Source of the DNA: Candidatus Neomicrothrix sp. UBA6944
Lineage (GTDB): Bacteria > Actinomycetota > Acidimicrobiia > Acidimicrobiales > Poriferisodalaceae
Reading direction: 5' to 3'
NCBI GenBank assembly: GCA_002448715.1
Contig: DJZU01000059.1
Coordinates: 22,808-86,807, forward strand
Length of the DNA stretch: 64,000 bases
The notes under the pieces were generated by a model. The model did no database searches. It saw only the letters and a program-made list of their open reading frames with translations, and was not told the origin of the DNA. Positions within the stretch are counted from its first letter, which is position 1; each line of letters opens with the position of its first letter. Shown in pieces: positions 17,279-27,360 of this stretch. Position numbers and translations under genes: made by a program.

Positions 17279-19867
17279 TCAGCCTCCCCCTAGACCCGCA
17301 GCGCGCCGGGCACTGTCTAGCGCTTGGTCGATCCCGTCTATGTTTTTTCCTCCAGCCACGATCAACGGCGGATTTCCTTTACGACCGAAGCCACCTTGGA
17401 TCGCCTGTGCCGCTTCGTCGATCAGGTCGGCGGCATTGAAATCACCTTCTGGTAGCACTGCAGCTACTAGAGCTACTCCCCCTCCGTCTGGGGCACCCGC
17501 CAATACGACTGCACGGATTTCTGCACGGTCTCGGACCGCTGCTGCGAGATCTCGGAGCTCGTCGCGTTCTAGGCCATCTAATCGCGCAACGACGATGCCT
17601 TCTTCTGCGGTGTCGGCTAATTCACCGGCGCGGACTCCAGCTGTGACCTGTTGGAGGGTTTTGATTTGGTTACGCAAATCTTTAATCTCTCCGAGTCGGC
17701 GACTAAGCGCTTCAAGTAACTCGTCGGTTGAAGTGTTCAAGATCTCGTTCATTTGGGCGATTAAGTGCTCATCGCTTTGGAGTCGTTCGACCGTTGCTAA
17801 GCCGGTAATCGCTTCAACGCGGCGAATATTGGAGCCGATGCTGCTCTCCGAGGTGATCCTTAGGTGCCCGATATCGCCTAGTGCATCGACGTGAGTGCCA
17901 CCGCACAGTTCGAGTGAATGCTGTCCTGCTTCTAAGACTCTGACCATGTCTCCGTATTTGTCGCCGAAGAACGCGATCGCTCCAGCTTCTTGGGCGTGTT
18001 CCATAGTTGTCTCATAATGTCGACAAGGCGCATTAGTTAAGAGTTCAGCATTGACAAGATCTTCAATTCGCGCCAACTCATCGCCTGTTACTGCTTCGAA
18101 GTGGTTGAAATCGAAACGTAGTCGGTCGAATGCAACCAGTGAACCCGCTTGTTTCACGTGCTCACCAAGCACTTCCCTCAAAGCCCAATGAAGAATGTGA
18201 GTTGCTGTGTGGTTTCGCCGTATAGCGGAACGCCGTTCTTCGTCTATAGCCGCCTTAGCCGCGCAAGGTGAACTTATGGTTCCTTCCACTACGCGACCAA
18301 CATGTCGATGCAATCCGGGGAGGGCGTAAGTGCAGTCATGGATTTCAATGACCGCGCCGTCAGTTCTTATCGTCCCCGTGTCTCCGATCTGCCCACCACT
18401 TTCTGCGTAGAAAGGCGTTTTGTCGAGAAACACTTCGACTTGTTCATCCTCTAGTTCAATAACAGTTAGCAGCTGTGCATCATCTACGACGCCGGAATCT
18501 CTAACGAACTCCGTTACGTCATATTGATCCAAGATTTGCCGGTAGGTCTCGTTAGCGACGGTGGGTCCTTCAGCTCTAGCGGATCTCGCTCGTTCTCGTT
18601 GCTGACCCATCTCTGTGTCGAAACCTTCTTTGTCTAAGGTGAGGCCTCGTTCGCTGAGAATTTCTTGAGTGACTTCTACAGGAAAACCGAATGTGTCGTG
18701 TAGTTGAAAGGCGATGCTCCCGGAAAGCGATTCTCCTTGCTCAAGCGCCATGACTGCTTCATCCAAGATCTGCGACCCGGTAGCCAGGGTGCGGCGGAAC
18801 TGTTCTTCTTCGCGCCCAACTACATCTTTGACTAGTTCAAGATTGTCTCGCAGCTCGGAATAGTGATCACCCATCACGTCGCATACAACCTCGACGAGCC
18901 GGGGCATCACCACATCTTCTACTCCTAGTGTCCACGCGTGTCGAACGGCGCGCCGAATAATCCGGCGGAGCACATAGCCTCGTTCTTCATTGGAGGGGAA
19001 AACGCCGTCGCTAATAAGCAGGGCTGTCGCACGGGCATGATCAGCAAAAATTCGCATCGAAATATCAACTGCCGGGTCCTGACCGTATTCAAGGCCGGTT
19101 ATTCGTTCCGCTTCGGACAGCAACGGTGCAAAGAGGTCTATATCCCATGCTGAGTGCACTCCCTGAAGGACTGCTAACAGTCGCTCCAGACCCGCGCCTG
19201 TATCAATACCTGTTTGGGGAAGTGGGGTCAGTTCACCCGAGCCGTCATTGGAGAATTGCATGAAGACCAGGTTCCAGACTTCGATAAATCGATCTTCCCC
19301 GCCTTCCGCTGGTCCGCCGTCGTGGCCGTATTCGGATCCCAGGTCGTAGAAGATTTCGCTGCACGGCCCGCAAGGTCCTGTGTCTCCGGCGGCCCACCAG
19401 TTGTCTTTGTCGAGACGTTGTATCCGTTCAGCAGGTAAACCTACAGATTGGGTCCATATTTCTTCTGCGTCGTCATCGCTGACGTGAACGGTAACCCACA
19501 GGCGATCCTTTTCTAATTGCAGGACATCGGTAACAAACTCCCAAGCCCAAGGTATGGCTTCTGCTTTGAAGTAATCACCAAAGCTAAAGTTGCCCATCAT
19601 TTCAAAGAAAGTGAAGTGGCGATTCGTCCGACCTATGTCATCTAGGTCGTTGTGCTTGCCTCCAGCACGAACGCATTTTTGAATAGTGCATAGTCGAGAC
19701 GAAGGGGGCTGCTCTTCACCCAAGAAATAGGGCATGAAGGGCACCATCCCCGCAACCGTGAATAACAAGGAGGGTTCGTGAGGTATGAGACTCGCTGAGG
19801 CGCGCACGTCATGGCCGCGTTCACTCCAAAACTTAGAGAATGCTTCCCGCAACTCACCTGCTTGCAT
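17279..19867 (-). CDS. alaS: Alanyl-tRNA synthetase (AlaS)
   Basis: AlaS charges tRNA-Ala and edits mischarged Ser and Gly. The 862-residue protein has, in order: the class II catalytic domain (SLLFTVAGMVPF, QKCVRAGGKHNDLDDIG, FEMMGNFSFGDYFK), the tRNA-recognition helices, the editing domain with the zinc-binding HTATHILHWALRE and CGGTHVDALGDIG, and the C-terminal oligomerisation domain ending with a Gly-rich KGNPPLIVAGGKN. All zinc-site residues are present. Length matches the bacterial family (about 870-900). It heads the ruvX-mltG-aroE segment. Confidence 0.97.
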   Translation of the reverse strand: MQAGELREAFSKFWSERGHDVRASASLIPHEPSLLFTVAGMVPFMPYFLGEEQPPSSRLCTIQKCVRAGGKHNDLDDIGRTNRHFTFFEMMGNFSFGDYFKAEAIPWAWEFVTDVLQLEKDRLWVTVHVSDDDAEEIWTQSVGLPAERIQRLDKDNWWAAGDTGPCGPCSEIFYDLGSEYGHDGGPAEGGEDRFIEVWNLVFMQFSNDGSGELTPLPQTGIDTGAGLERLLAVLQGVHSAWDIDLFAPLLSEAERITGLEYGQDPAVDISMRIFADHARATALLISDGVFPSNEERGYVLRRIIRRAVRHAWTLGVEDVVMPRLVEVVCDVMGDHYSELRDNLELVKDVVGREEEQFRRTLATGSQILDEAVMALEQGESLSGSIAFQLHDTFGFPVEVTQEILSERGLTLDKEGFDTEMGQQRERARSARAEGPTVANETYRQILDQYDVTEFVRDSGVVDDAQLLTVIELEDEQVEVFLDKTPFYAESGGQIGDTGTIRTDGAVIEIHDCTYALPGLHRHVGRVVEGTISSPCAAKAAIDEERRSAIRRNHTATHILHWALREVLGEHVKQAGSLVAFDRLRFDFNHFEAVTGDELARIEDLVNAELLTNAPCRHYETTMEHAQEAGAIAFFGDKYGDMVRVLEAGQHSLELCGGTHVDALGDIGHLRITSESSIGSNIRRVEAITGLATVERLQSDEHLIAQMNEILNTSTDELLEALSRRLGEIKDLRNQIKTLQQVTAGVRAGELADTAEEGIVVARLDGLERDELRDLAAAVRDRAEIRAVVLAGAPDGGGVALVAAVLPEGDFNAADLIDEAAQAIQGGFGRKGNPPLIVAGGKNIDGIDQALDSARRAAGLGGG

Positions 19868-19912
19868 GCCCCCTGATGGTACCCAGGTGTCGCTCTTGGA
19901 ACTCGGTCCTAA

Positions 19913-20200
19913 TCAATAACGATCAGAAACTTGTTCCTGTTTGGCTCGCAGTTGCATCTCGGTATCTCGCATCTGACGTTGGCCGTCACTCCAAGCGTCT
20001 CGTATATCACGGCCGATACGACGCGCTGTTCCAGCTATCGTCGCCGTGCCGCGAACTGGTGCGTACCTTTCAGCGAGGTGACGAAATTGGCGTCGCACCC
20101 ACAGAGAGCCACCGGCTCCAAAGATGCCTCCAAGCAGCAACCACCTAAGTCGTTTGAACACCTGTACAGCCTGCCACGAACTTCGGCTAATTGCGTTCAT
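19913..20200 (-). CDS. Small membrane-anchored protein of unknown function (DUF6167-like position)
   Basis: I do not recognise a catalytic family. The 95-residue product has an N-terminal membrane segment near residues 19-34 (LRWLLLGGIFGAGGSLWVRR) and a basic, polar, probably helical tail with RQMRDTEMQLRAKQEQ. It overlaps the DUF948-like gene by four bases (ATGA) and lies 45 bases before alaS. Streptomycetes carry a similar small one-membrane protein after a DUF948 gene in the same place, which suggests a conserved envelope pair. Function is not known. Confidence 0.7.
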   Translation of the reverse strand: MNAISRSSWQAVQVFKRLRWLLLGGIFGAGGSLWVRRQFRHLAERYAPVRGTATIAGTARRIGRDIRDAWSDGQRQMRDTEMQLRAKQEQVSDRY

Positions 20201-20568
20201 CTCAGACTGTTACGTCCACCATTCTTAATCCGATCGAACCCCGATTTAGCTCCAGCAGAGATCGCCTTGAGTTTGATAAATGGAACTGAGGCTGCACGCA
20301 GGAAGCTTCTGCCAAACGACCCTATGTGTTTGGATGCTTCTTCAGCTGTTTGTACTACCCCTTGAAGTCTCTGCAGCTCAATATCAGCGTGGTCAACGGT
20401 CTCTCGGAGGTCGTCTACAGCTGGTAGCGCTTGGTCGGCTAGGCGGTCAGCTGCCGAGCGTAATTGTTTCAACACTGAAATAAGTTGAACCAAAATCAGC
20501 AGCAACACTGCCATAGTCACAATGACACAAACCGTGACCACCACAGCCACCAGGTCCCAGACCGTCAT
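20197..20568 (-). CDS. DUF948-like membrane protein
   Basis: The 123-residue product opens with a long hydrophobic helix (residues about 5-34, LVAVVVTVCVIVTMAVLLLI) followed by an amphipathic coiled-coil-like region rich in Leu, Asp and Gln (LKQLRSAADRLADQALPAVDDL). This is the pattern of DUF948 proteins, which are thought to be membrane-anchored helical proteins of the envelope; no enzymatic motif is seen. It overlaps rarA upstream and the next small membrane gene downstream, each by four bases, so the three are probably translated together. Confidence 0.75.
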   Translation of the reverse strand: MTVWDLVAVVVTVCVIVTMAVLLLILVQLISVLKQLRSAADRLADQALPAVDDLRETVDHADIELQRLQGVVQTAEEASKHIGSFGRSFLRAASVPFIKLKAISAGAKSGFDRIKNGGRNSLR

Positions 20569-21908
20569 GTCTTCTGATCCTTTGCTCCTTCGTCTGACGT
20601 CATCGGATCCCTCCGGGAATCGGCGGCACCCTGCTGATCGGCTAAGCGTTGAACAATTTCCGCTTCAAACCCGTGCAGACTGGGTGAGTAGTAGCGATGC
20701 CCCGTTATGTCATCTGGGAGGTACTGTTGCTCAACCCACCCGGCTTCACTGCTGTGAGGGTAAACGTAATCCTCACCGTGTCCCAAATCTTGAGCACCGC
20801 TGTAGTGGCTGTCGCGCAAGTGGCGAGGCACCCTACGTCCCTGACCGTTTCTAACGTCATGTCTCGCCCTAGTTATACCGAGTAATGCTGAGTTTGATTT
20901 TGGCGCTGTTGCTAGGTGAATGACCGCTTGGGAAAGATTCAGTTGTGCTTCGGGTAGCCCCACAAAGTCAACTGCTCTAGCCGCAGCGTCAGCAACCAAA
21001 AGCGACATGGGGTCTGCCATCCCAATGTCCTCGGAGGCCAGTATCACTAACCTTCTTGCTACGAAACGAGGGTCTTCTCCTGCCTCCAACATACGAGCTA
21101 GCCAATACAGGCTTGCGTCAACGTCAGAGCCGCGAATGCTTTTAATGAAAGCGGAAATAACGTCGTAGTGTTCGTCCTCACCATATCTATGAGCTCGCGC
21201 GTCAAGAGCTTGCTCTGCATGGTTCAGGTTGACGGTTGAACCTTTACCTCCAGCCAGCACAGCTGCTACCTCTAAGGCAGTCAGAGCGCGCCTCGCGTCG
21301 CCATCCGCTCGACGAGCGAGATGGTCAGATGCGTCTTGACTCAGTGAGATCTCCTCGTGCTTAGCCCCTCGGAGCAACAGCTCCGTTACAGCTTCATCAC
21401 TCAGTTCGTTCATGCGAAACAGGTTGGATCTTGAGAGGAGCGGTGGGTTGACTTCGAAGTACGGATTTTCGGTGGTGGCCCCGATGAAGGTAAGTAGCCC
21501 GTCCTCCACTGAGGGCAAAAGGGCGTCCTGCTGACCCTTGTTGAAGCGATGGACCTCGTCAAGAAACAAGATCGTTCCAACATTCTGCTCTCCGAGACGT
21601 CGTCGAGCTTCATCAATTATTTGTCGAACGTCTTTGACCGTCGCTGAGACTGCGGAAAGCGTCACGAATTGTTTCTTGGTGTGGTTTGCGATGAGACGCG
21701 CAAGTGTGGTCTTTCCGCAACCTGGTGGACCCCACAAGATGATTGAGGTCAACTTATCTGCTTGTATCAACGTCCTTAGCGGAGCTTCGGTTCCCAACAA
21801 GTCCTCATGACCTACAAGATCGTCTAGGTGTCGGGGACGAAGTCGGGCCGCCAGCGGGGCTTGGCGACGCATCACCTCTTCTGCTGCCGACTCGAAAAGG
21901 TCGCTCAT
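20565..21908 (-). CDS. rarA: Replication-associated recombination protein A (RarA/MgsA), AAA+ ATPase
   Basis: RarA is a clamp-loader-like AAA+ ATPase that acts at stalled replication forks. The 447-residue protein has [23 protein letters not shown], Walker A in [16 protein letters not shown], Walker B in [20 protein letters not shown], sensor region [20 protein letters not shown], and the C-terminal tetramerisation part with SEDIGMADP and [14 protein letters not shown] chose the ATG at 21906-21908 ([13 protein letters not shown]); an upstream start adds ten basic residues not typical of the family. It lies between aspS and the DUF948-like gene. Confidence 0.94.
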   Translation of the reverse strand: MSDLFESAAEEVMRRQAPLAARLRPRHLDDLVGHEDLLGTEAPLRTLIQADKLTSIILWGPPGCGKTTLARLIANHTKKQFVTLSAVSATVKDVRQIIDEARRRLGEQNVGTILFLDEVHRFNKGQQDALLPSVEDGLLTFIGATTENPYFEVNPPLLSRSNLFRMNELSDEAVTELLLRGAKHEEISLSQDASDHLARRADGDARRALTALEVAAVLAGGKGSTVNLNHAEQALDARAHRYGEDEHYDVISAFIKSIRGSDVDASLYWLARMLEAGEDPRFVARRLVILASEDIGMADPMSLLVADAAARAVDFVGLPEAQLNLSQAVIHLATAPKSNSALLGITRARHDVRNGQGRRVPRHLRDSHYSGAQDLGHGEDYVYPHSSEAGWVEQQYLPDDITGHRYYSPSLHGFEAEIVQRLADQQGAADSRRDPMTSDEGAKDQKT

Positions 21909-21944
21909 GACAACGAACCTAGTTCGCCGCAGATGCAAGATCGA

Positions 21945-23684
21945 TCAAGTAGCGGGAGGAAGCACCCTCAGGCCTAACTCATCAAGTTGACTGGCATCGA
22001 TGGATGATGGTGCATTAGTGAGCGGATCGGCGCCTGATTGCGTCTTGGGAAAGGCAATGACCTCTCGAATGTTCTCTTCGCCGACCAGTAACGCGACCAG
22101 TCGGTCTATACCGAAGGCAAAGCCCGCATGTGGCGGCGCTCCATACCGAAAGGCGTCCATAAGGAACCCAAACTTCTTTTGGGATTCTTCTTCGTTTATG
22201 CCCAGCATATTGAAGATTTGTTGTTGGATCTCTCGTCGGTGGATACGAACGCTGCCCGACCCTAGCTCCCATCCATTTAGGACAAGGTCGTAGGCCTGTG
22301 ATCTCACCTTGAGTAGATCGGCAGGGGCGTTGCTATTCGACAGAAGTTCTAGATCCTCCGAGTGAGGCATGGTGAAGGGGTGGTGCGCGGGAAGTGGGTT
22401 TCCGTCATCATCGACATCTTGGAAAAGAGGGAAGTCCACGACCCAAAGAAAGCGCAGCCCTCCCTCATTGACTGGTGGCCTGCCTAATTCCAGTCGAAGA
22501 AGCCCCAACACGTGCACCACTGGGCGCCAGTCGTCAGCAACGAGGTAACAGATATCTCCCTCGTTTGCATCCATCGCTGATAACAAACCAGAAATCTCGG
22601 CTTCGCTCATAAATTTGGCCACTGGCGACGTCACTTCGCCAGATGGCCCGACTTTGATCCACACCAGTCCCTTGGCGCCCCAACTCTTAGCTTTATCGGT
22701 CAATTGATCCAGTTGGTTGCGACCGATATCGGCACCGCTTTCGACTTTTATCCCTTTAACGGTCGACGCCTTGAACGCGTTGAAATCAGTGCCTGCGAAG
22801 ACTTCGGTGAGTTCAACTAATTCGAGACCGAACCGTACGTCCGGTTTATCCGATCCGTATCGATTCATTGCCTCAATCCAAGGCATTTCTGGGATTGAGT
22901 CCGGTCTGTCGCCGGTAATTATCTCCGTTGCGTCACTCACCGCTTCAGACACCACCGCTCTGACTTGCTCGCCGTCGGCGAAGCTCATTTCCATGTCAAG
23001 TTGCGTGAATTCGAATTGTCTATCGGCCCTCAAGTCTTCGTCTCGCATACAGCGAGCGACTTGGTAATAACGGTCGATTCCGCCAACCATGCAGAGTTGT
23101 TTGAATAACTGTGGGCTCTGAGGAAGCGCGTAAAAATCTCCTGGGCTCAACCTACTCGGCACAACAAAATCTCTTGCTCCTTCAGGTGTTGAAGCAATGA
23201 GCATGGGGGTTTCTACCTCGACAAAGTCCTGGTCTTCCATCGAGCGCCTAATTGCAGCATTGATTGCTGCTCTACTGCGGAGATTTTGTTGCATGCGACC
23301 AGTCCGCAGATCCAGATAGCGGTGACGTATGCGTATGGTCTCATCAACGTCGACTCGGCCGTCTATCTGAAATGGAGGCGGTTCGGCGCTTGAAAGGATT
23401 TCGACAGTCGCTTCTCCGATTTCTATAGAACCTGTAGGTAGGTCCGTGTTCATAGTTTCAGCTGGACGTTCTCGGACAGTTCCGGTCACCGCTAGGACAT
23501 ATTCGCTTCTAATGTCGTGGGCGTGGTCAACAACGCACTGAACTATTCCTGTGCGATCACGAAGATCCACGAAGGCTAAAAATTCTCCGTGTTCTCTCCG
23601 TTTGGCTACCCAGCCACAGACCGTGACCGTCCGGCCTATGTCATCGCTAGATAGTTGACCGCAGTAATCAGTTCTTTTTGTCAT
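21945..23684 (-). CDS. aspS: Aspartyl-tRNA synthetase (AspS), probably non-discriminating
   Basis: AspS charges tRNA-Asp. The 579-residue protein has the N-terminal anticodon-binding OB fold (GWVAKRREHGEFLAFVDLRDRTG), class II motif 2 (RCMRDEDLRADRQFEFTQLDMEMSF region), the bacterial GAD insertion, and motif 3 near the C terminus (APPHAGFAFGIDRLVALLVG). In the OB fold the residue after RRE is His, as in bacterial enzymes that also aspartylate tRNA-Asn, rather than Leu as in E. coli. This suggests a two-step Asn-tRNA route with GatCAB, which is not in the window. It lies 28 bases downstream of hisS. Confidence 0.95.
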   Translation of the reverse strand: MTKRTDYCGQLSSDDIGRTVTVCGWVAKRREHGEFLAFVDLRDRTGIVQCVVDHAHDIRSEYVLAVTGTVRERPAETMNTDLPTGSIEIGEATVEILSSAEPPPFQIDGRVDVDETIRIRHRYLDLRTGRMQQNLRSRAAINAAIRRSMEDQDFVEVETPMLIASTPEGARDFVVPSRLSPGDFYALPQSPQLFKQLCMVGGIDRYYQVARCMRDEDLRADRQFEFTQLDMEMSFADGEQVRAVVSEAVSDATEIITGDRPDSIPEMPWIEAMNRYGSDKPDVRFGLELVELTEVFAGTDFNAFKASTVKGIKVESGADIGRNQLDQLTDKAKSWGAKGLVWIKVGPSGEVTSPVAKFMSEAEISGLLSAMDANEGDICYLVADDWRPVVHVLGLLRLELGRPPVNEGGLRFLWVVDFPLFQDVDDDGNPLPAHHPFTMPHSEDLELLSNSNAPADLLKVRSQAYDLVLNGWELGSGSVRIHRREIQQQIFNMLGINEEESQKKFGFLMDAFRYGAPPHAGFAFGIDRLVALLVGEENIREVIAFPKTQSGADPLTNAPSSIDASQLDELGLRVLPPAT

Positions 23685-23712
23685 CGTCTATCTCCAGGGC
23701 CGTACGCCATAG

Positions 23713-24990
23713 TCAAGAGTCCAGCCCGAGTAGTTGTCGAATTTGACTGACCACTTGATCTCGCGGAACAACTATCTGCTTAGCTTCGCTGTCACGCAAC
23801 ATACGTATCGAAATTGTTGCTTCTTCTACTTCTTGTTCACCAACAATCAGAGCTATTTGCGCTCCGGACCGGTCGGCGCTGCGTATCTGGCTTCGCATGG
23901 AACGACCATCAAAAGACCTGTCCGCGACAATGCCGTCGGTTCGCAATAACTGAGTTAGGTCTCGCGCAGACGATCCATCTGTTACATCTACAACCCATAC
24001 CTGAGTTTTCGGCGCCGGGTCCGGGAAGGACCCTTCCGAGTCGCAGGCAAGTAGGAGTCGTTCAATACCCATGCCGAACCCAATTCCTGGAGTAGGAGGC
24101 CCACCGAGTTCTTCGATCAACCCGTTGTACCGCCCACCCCCACAAACTGTGTTCTGAGCACTCTCTAACGCCTGGCTTTGAAACTCGAAGGTGGTGTGGG
24201 TGTAATAGTCCAACCCTCGAACCAGTTTGGGTTCAATAGTGAATGGAATGTTCAACGCGTTGAGCCCTTCTTGCACTCGCTCGAAGTGTCGTTGGGCCTC
24301 TCCGTCGAGAAATTCTTCAATCAGGGGAGCCTGCGCTATGACGCCCTGCGTTGCCGGTCTCTTAGAGTCCAAAACCCGCATGGGGTGCGATTCAACTTTG
24401 GTTCTATCTTCTTCATCCAAGTTGAGAGCATGTTCTTCTAGGAACTCACGCAGCGACTGCTGATACCGCTTCCGAGTGTCGGCGTCACCCATAGAGTTCA
24501 GGAGCAGGCTGACTTGCTTTAACCCCACACTTTGTAAAACGTTCCACCCCAGGGCGATGACTTCAACATCAATGTCGGGGTCATCTGAGCCAATGCTCTC
24601 AATTCCGAATTGGTGGAATTGCCGAAAGCGTCCTGCTTGGGGTGCTTCGTATCGAAAATAAGGACCTCTGTAATAAACCTTCCACGGCACTGGCGGCCGA
24701 TGTTGAACAAAGGAACGGCATATAGCTGCTGTTCCTTCTGGGCGCAGAGCCATGTGCCTGTCGCTTCGGTCGTGGAACTCATACATTTCTTTTCCGACAA
24801 CATCAGTACCTTCACCGATCCTGGAAAAGACTCCTATGTCTTCAAATATTGGGGTGTCCACCAGCGCGAATCCCGATCGAGATGCCACAGAGCTAAAAAT
24901 CTCAACTACTGCTTCCCATCGGGTCGACTCGCCTGGCAGAAGGTCACGTGTTCCGATTGGTGTTTGGAAGGTATTTGCCTTCTTAGACAT
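23713..24990 (-). CDS. hisS: Histidyl-tRNA synthetase (HisS)
   Basis: HisS charges tRNA-His. The 425-residue protein has the class II start FQTPIGTRDLLPGES, motif 1 and DTPIFEDIGVF, motif 2 (ALRPEGTAAICRSFV, YRGPYFRYEAPQAGRFRQFHQFG), the histidine-specific loops LVRGLDYYTHTTFE and GGGRYNGLIEELGG, motif 3 GFGMGIERLLLA, and a C-terminal anticodon-binding domain. I chose the ATG at 24988-24990, six bases after a GAGG Shine-Dalgarno; the reading frame stays open upstream but the added Arg-rich residues lack family support. It precedes aspS, as in many actinobacteria. Confidence 0.95.
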   Translation of the reverse strand: MSKKANTFQTPIGTRDLLPGESTRWEAVVEIFSSVASRSGFALVDTPIFEDIGVFSRIGEGTDVVGKEMYEFHDRSDRHMALRPEGTAAICRSFVQHRPPVPWKVYYRGPYFRYEAPQAGRFRQFHQFGIESIGSDDPDIDVEVIALGWNVLQSVGLKQVSLLLNSMGDADTRKRYQQSLREFLEEHALNLDEEDRTKVESHPMRVLDSKRPATQGVIAQAPLIEEFLDGEAQRHFERVQEGLNALNIPFTIEPKLVRGLDYYTHTTFEFQSQALESAQNTVCGGGRYNGLIEELGGPPTPGIGFGMGIERLLLACDSEGSFPDPAPKTQVWVVDVTDGSSARDLTQLLRTDGIVADRSFDGRSMRSQIRSADRSGAQIALIVGEQEVEEATISIRMLRDSEAKQIVVPRDQVVSQIRQLLGLDS

Positions 24991-25101
24991 GGTCATCCTC
25001 GGGCGCGTCCGGGGTATGAGAAATAGCCGCCCGGTGGACATACCATCGTAGATGGTTCCAACAGAAAGTCCCTGACACTTATTGATCTACTTGGATTCGA
25101 C

Positions 25102-27327
25102 TTAAGAAGGCGGACGCACGCTGTTGGGCATTATCCGGTGCGCGTCAAACACGGCATCTATGTCTCGTAACGCCCCAAGTAGCTGTTCCAGAAGCGTCGG
25201 ATCGCCTACCTCAATATCAAATTGTAGGACCGAAACTTGATCGTCTCCAGTGAAGGTGTGTGCACTGGAAATGCTGAGATGATGATCGGAAATAACCGAA
25301 ACGACGTCAGCTAAGAGCCGATCTCGGTCGAGGGCCCTTACTTCGACGCTGGTGCGGAACTGACCGTTGAAAGCGGCATCCCAGTCAACTTCGATTTGTC
25401 GTGCCCCCGAGTAACCAACAAGTTCGGAGGCATTTGAGCAGTCGTCCCGATGTATCGAGATACCGCGACCCTTCGTAACAAAGCCGAGAATTTCATCTCC
25501 GGGAACTGGATTGCAACAACCGGCGAGTCTTACGAGTGAATCATCAAATCCTTCTACATGAACACCGCTGGTTCGACGACGTCTAGAACCTCTGTGCTGT
25601 GCTGGTTTCGCTGGCAGTCTCTGGCTGCTTTCTTCTCCCCTTAGGTTCGCCACCAGCCGCTTGGCTATGGAAGATGGCTGCAGGTCACCCTTACCAACAG
25701 CTTCATACAGAACTGATAGGTCACTGCGATTGAATTGTTCAGCCACGCGAAGTAGTTCGTCACTCTCGATAAGTAGTTGCGCCCGCAAACCTTCCTGGCG
25801 CATGGCGTCCGTGATTTGTTCTCGACCTATTTCGGTTAATTCTTCACGGTCTGATTTGGCGAACCACTGTTTTATGCCGTTTTTCGCCTTTGGAGTTGTA
25901 GCAATTTCAAGCCAGTCTCGGGACGGGCCGGCGCCATCAACCTTCGATGTGAAAATCTCCACAGTGTCACCGGATTGGAGTTGACGGTCCAGAGGCACGA
26001 GCCTCCCATCGATTTTGGCTCCGATGGTCGAATCTCCAATATCGGTGTGAACGGCGTAAGCGAAATCTATGGGGGTCGCTTGGGTAGCGAGGGTGAAAAC
26101 GTCGCCTTTAGGAGTGAAGACGTAGACCTCATCTTGGTCCAGGTCAACAGCGAGAGTTCGCATGAACTCTTCTGGATCATCTGTTTCCGCTTGCCAGTCA
26201 ACAATGGAGTTAAGCCAAGGCATATCAGCACCCGACCCTTCCGAGGGGTCCTTATAACGCCAGTGCGCTGCGACGCCGTGTTCTGCTCGTTGATGCATAT
26301 CCTCGGTTCGGATTTGCACCTCGAGGCTCACACCCTCAGGGCCGATCACTGTTGTATGGAGAGACTGATACAGATTGAATTTCGGCATCGCGATGTAATC
26401 TTTGAACCTGCCGGCAACTGGCTTCCAGGTGCTGTGTATGGATCCCAGCGCTCCGTAGGCATCTCGGACCGTGGACACCACGACTCTGATACCGACTAGA
26501 TCGAAGATTTCGTCGAAAGATCTCCCTTTAACCACCATCTTCTCGTAAACGGCCCAGTGATGTTTTGTTCTACCGGTCACGTGCGCTTGAACAGATGCTT
26601 TAGATAGGCGGTCAATGATGGTCTGAGAGATATCTTCTACGTACGCATCCTGGGCAGGGGTTCGTTCGGCGAGCAGGCGGTCGATCTCTGCGTAGCGCTT
26701 CGGGTAAAGAGCTGCGAAGGCTAAGTCTTCGAGTTCGTTTCGTACCTCTTGCATTCCTAAGCGGTGAGCTAGGGGCGCGTACACGTCGAGAGTTTCGCGC
26801 GCTATTTGTTCTTGCTTTGCCGGTTGCAGAGCGCCCAGGGTCCGCATGTTGTGGAGTCGGTCTGCAAGCTTGATTAGCAGAACCCGGAGGTCTCGTGCCA
26901 TGGCGACGAGCATCTTCCGCAGTGTCGCTGCTTGCTGGGCTTGTTTGGTCGCGAATCGAACCCGATCAAGCTTGGTGACTCCATCCACCAGCGCGGCTAC
27001 ATCTGAACCAAATTCACTTCCGATTTCGAGCAGTTCGATACCCGTATCCTCTACTGCGTCATGCAACAGTGCAGCTGCTATCGATACGTCATCTAGCCCC
27101 ATTTCAGCTACAACTGAGGCTACGGCTACTGGGTGGAGTATGTAGGGCTCTCCAGATTTTCTGCGTTGTCCTTGATGAGCTTCGTCTGCCATTTCGTAGG
27201 CGCGGATCAGTAGGTCAGCAGAACTCTTTGGCCAACGAGCTTTGTAGCGGTCCACGACACCTTGAATTTCTGTGTGCACAGGCGCGGCCGCTCGCCGCCA
27301 AGGCAGCACTCTGGTGACAGTGGCCAT
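25102..27327 (-). CDS. relA: Bifunctional (p)ppGpp synthetase/hydrolase (Rel/RelA-SpoT)
   Basis: This RSH protein makes and degrades (p)ppGpp in the stringent response. The 741 residues hold, in order, an HD hydrolase domain (HPVAVASVVAEMG, LLHDAVEDTG, KLADRLHNMRTLGAL), a synthetase domain (GRTKHHWAVYEKM, GRFKDYIAMPKFNLYQSLH, LEVQIRTEDMHQRAEHG), a TGS domain (VYVFTPKGDVFTLATQATP), a zinc-finger-like segment with Cys-Cys (LAGCCNPVPGDEI) and a C-terminal ACT domain. The RFKD motif is that of bifunctional enzymes rather than the EFDD of synthesis-only RelA. It follows apt, as in mycobacteria. Confidence 0.96.
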   Translation of the reverse strand: MATVTRVLPWRRAAAPVHTEIQGVVDRYKARWPKSSADLLIRAYEMADEAHQGQRRKSGEPYILHPVAVASVVAEMGLDDVSIAAALLHDAVEDTGIELLEIGSEFGSDVAALVDGVTKLDRVRFATKQAQQAATLRKMLVAMARDLRVLLIKLADRLHNMRTLGALQPAKQEQIARETLDVYAPLAHRLGMQEVRNELEDLAFAALYPKRYAEIDRLLAERTPAQDAYVEDISQTIIDRLSKASVQAHVTGRTKHHWAVYEKMVVKGRSFDEIFDLVGIRVVVSTVRDAYGALGSIHSTWKPVAGRFKDYIAMPKFNLYQSLHTTVIGPEGVSLEVQIRTEDMHQRAEHGVAAHWRYKDPSEGSGADMPWLNSIVDWQAETDDPEEFMRTLAVDLDQDEVYVFTPKGDVFTLATQATPIDFAYAVHTDIGDSTIGAKIDGRLVPLDRQLQSGDTVEIFTSKVDGAGPSRDWLEIATTPKAKNGIKQWFAKSDREELTEIGREQITDAMRQEGLRAQLLIESDELLRVAEQFNRSDLSVLYEAVGKGDLQPSSIAKRLVANLRGEESSQRLPAKPAQHRGSRRRRTSGVHVEGFDDSLVRLAGCCNPVPGDEILGFVTKGRGISIHRDDCSNASELVGYSGARQIEVDWDAAFNGQFRTSVEVRALDRDRLLADVVSVISDHHLSISSAHTFTGDDQVSVLQFDIEVGDPTLLEQLLGALRDIDAVFDAHRIMPNSVRPPS

Positions 27328-27360
27328 CAGATAGCGATGTGGGGGTAGCTCTTCATCTAC

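Noticed and set aside
23713..25041. Extended N terminus of hisS up to 25041.
   Set aside because: The extra residues are Arg-rich and outside the family, and the GAGG site fits the start at 24990.
24991..25101. Gaps of about 100 bases (24991-25101, 40209-40314, 14733-14842) as possible tRNA genes.
   Set aside because: No cloverleaf with a GGTTCRA arm and matching acceptor stem could be drawn in any of them.
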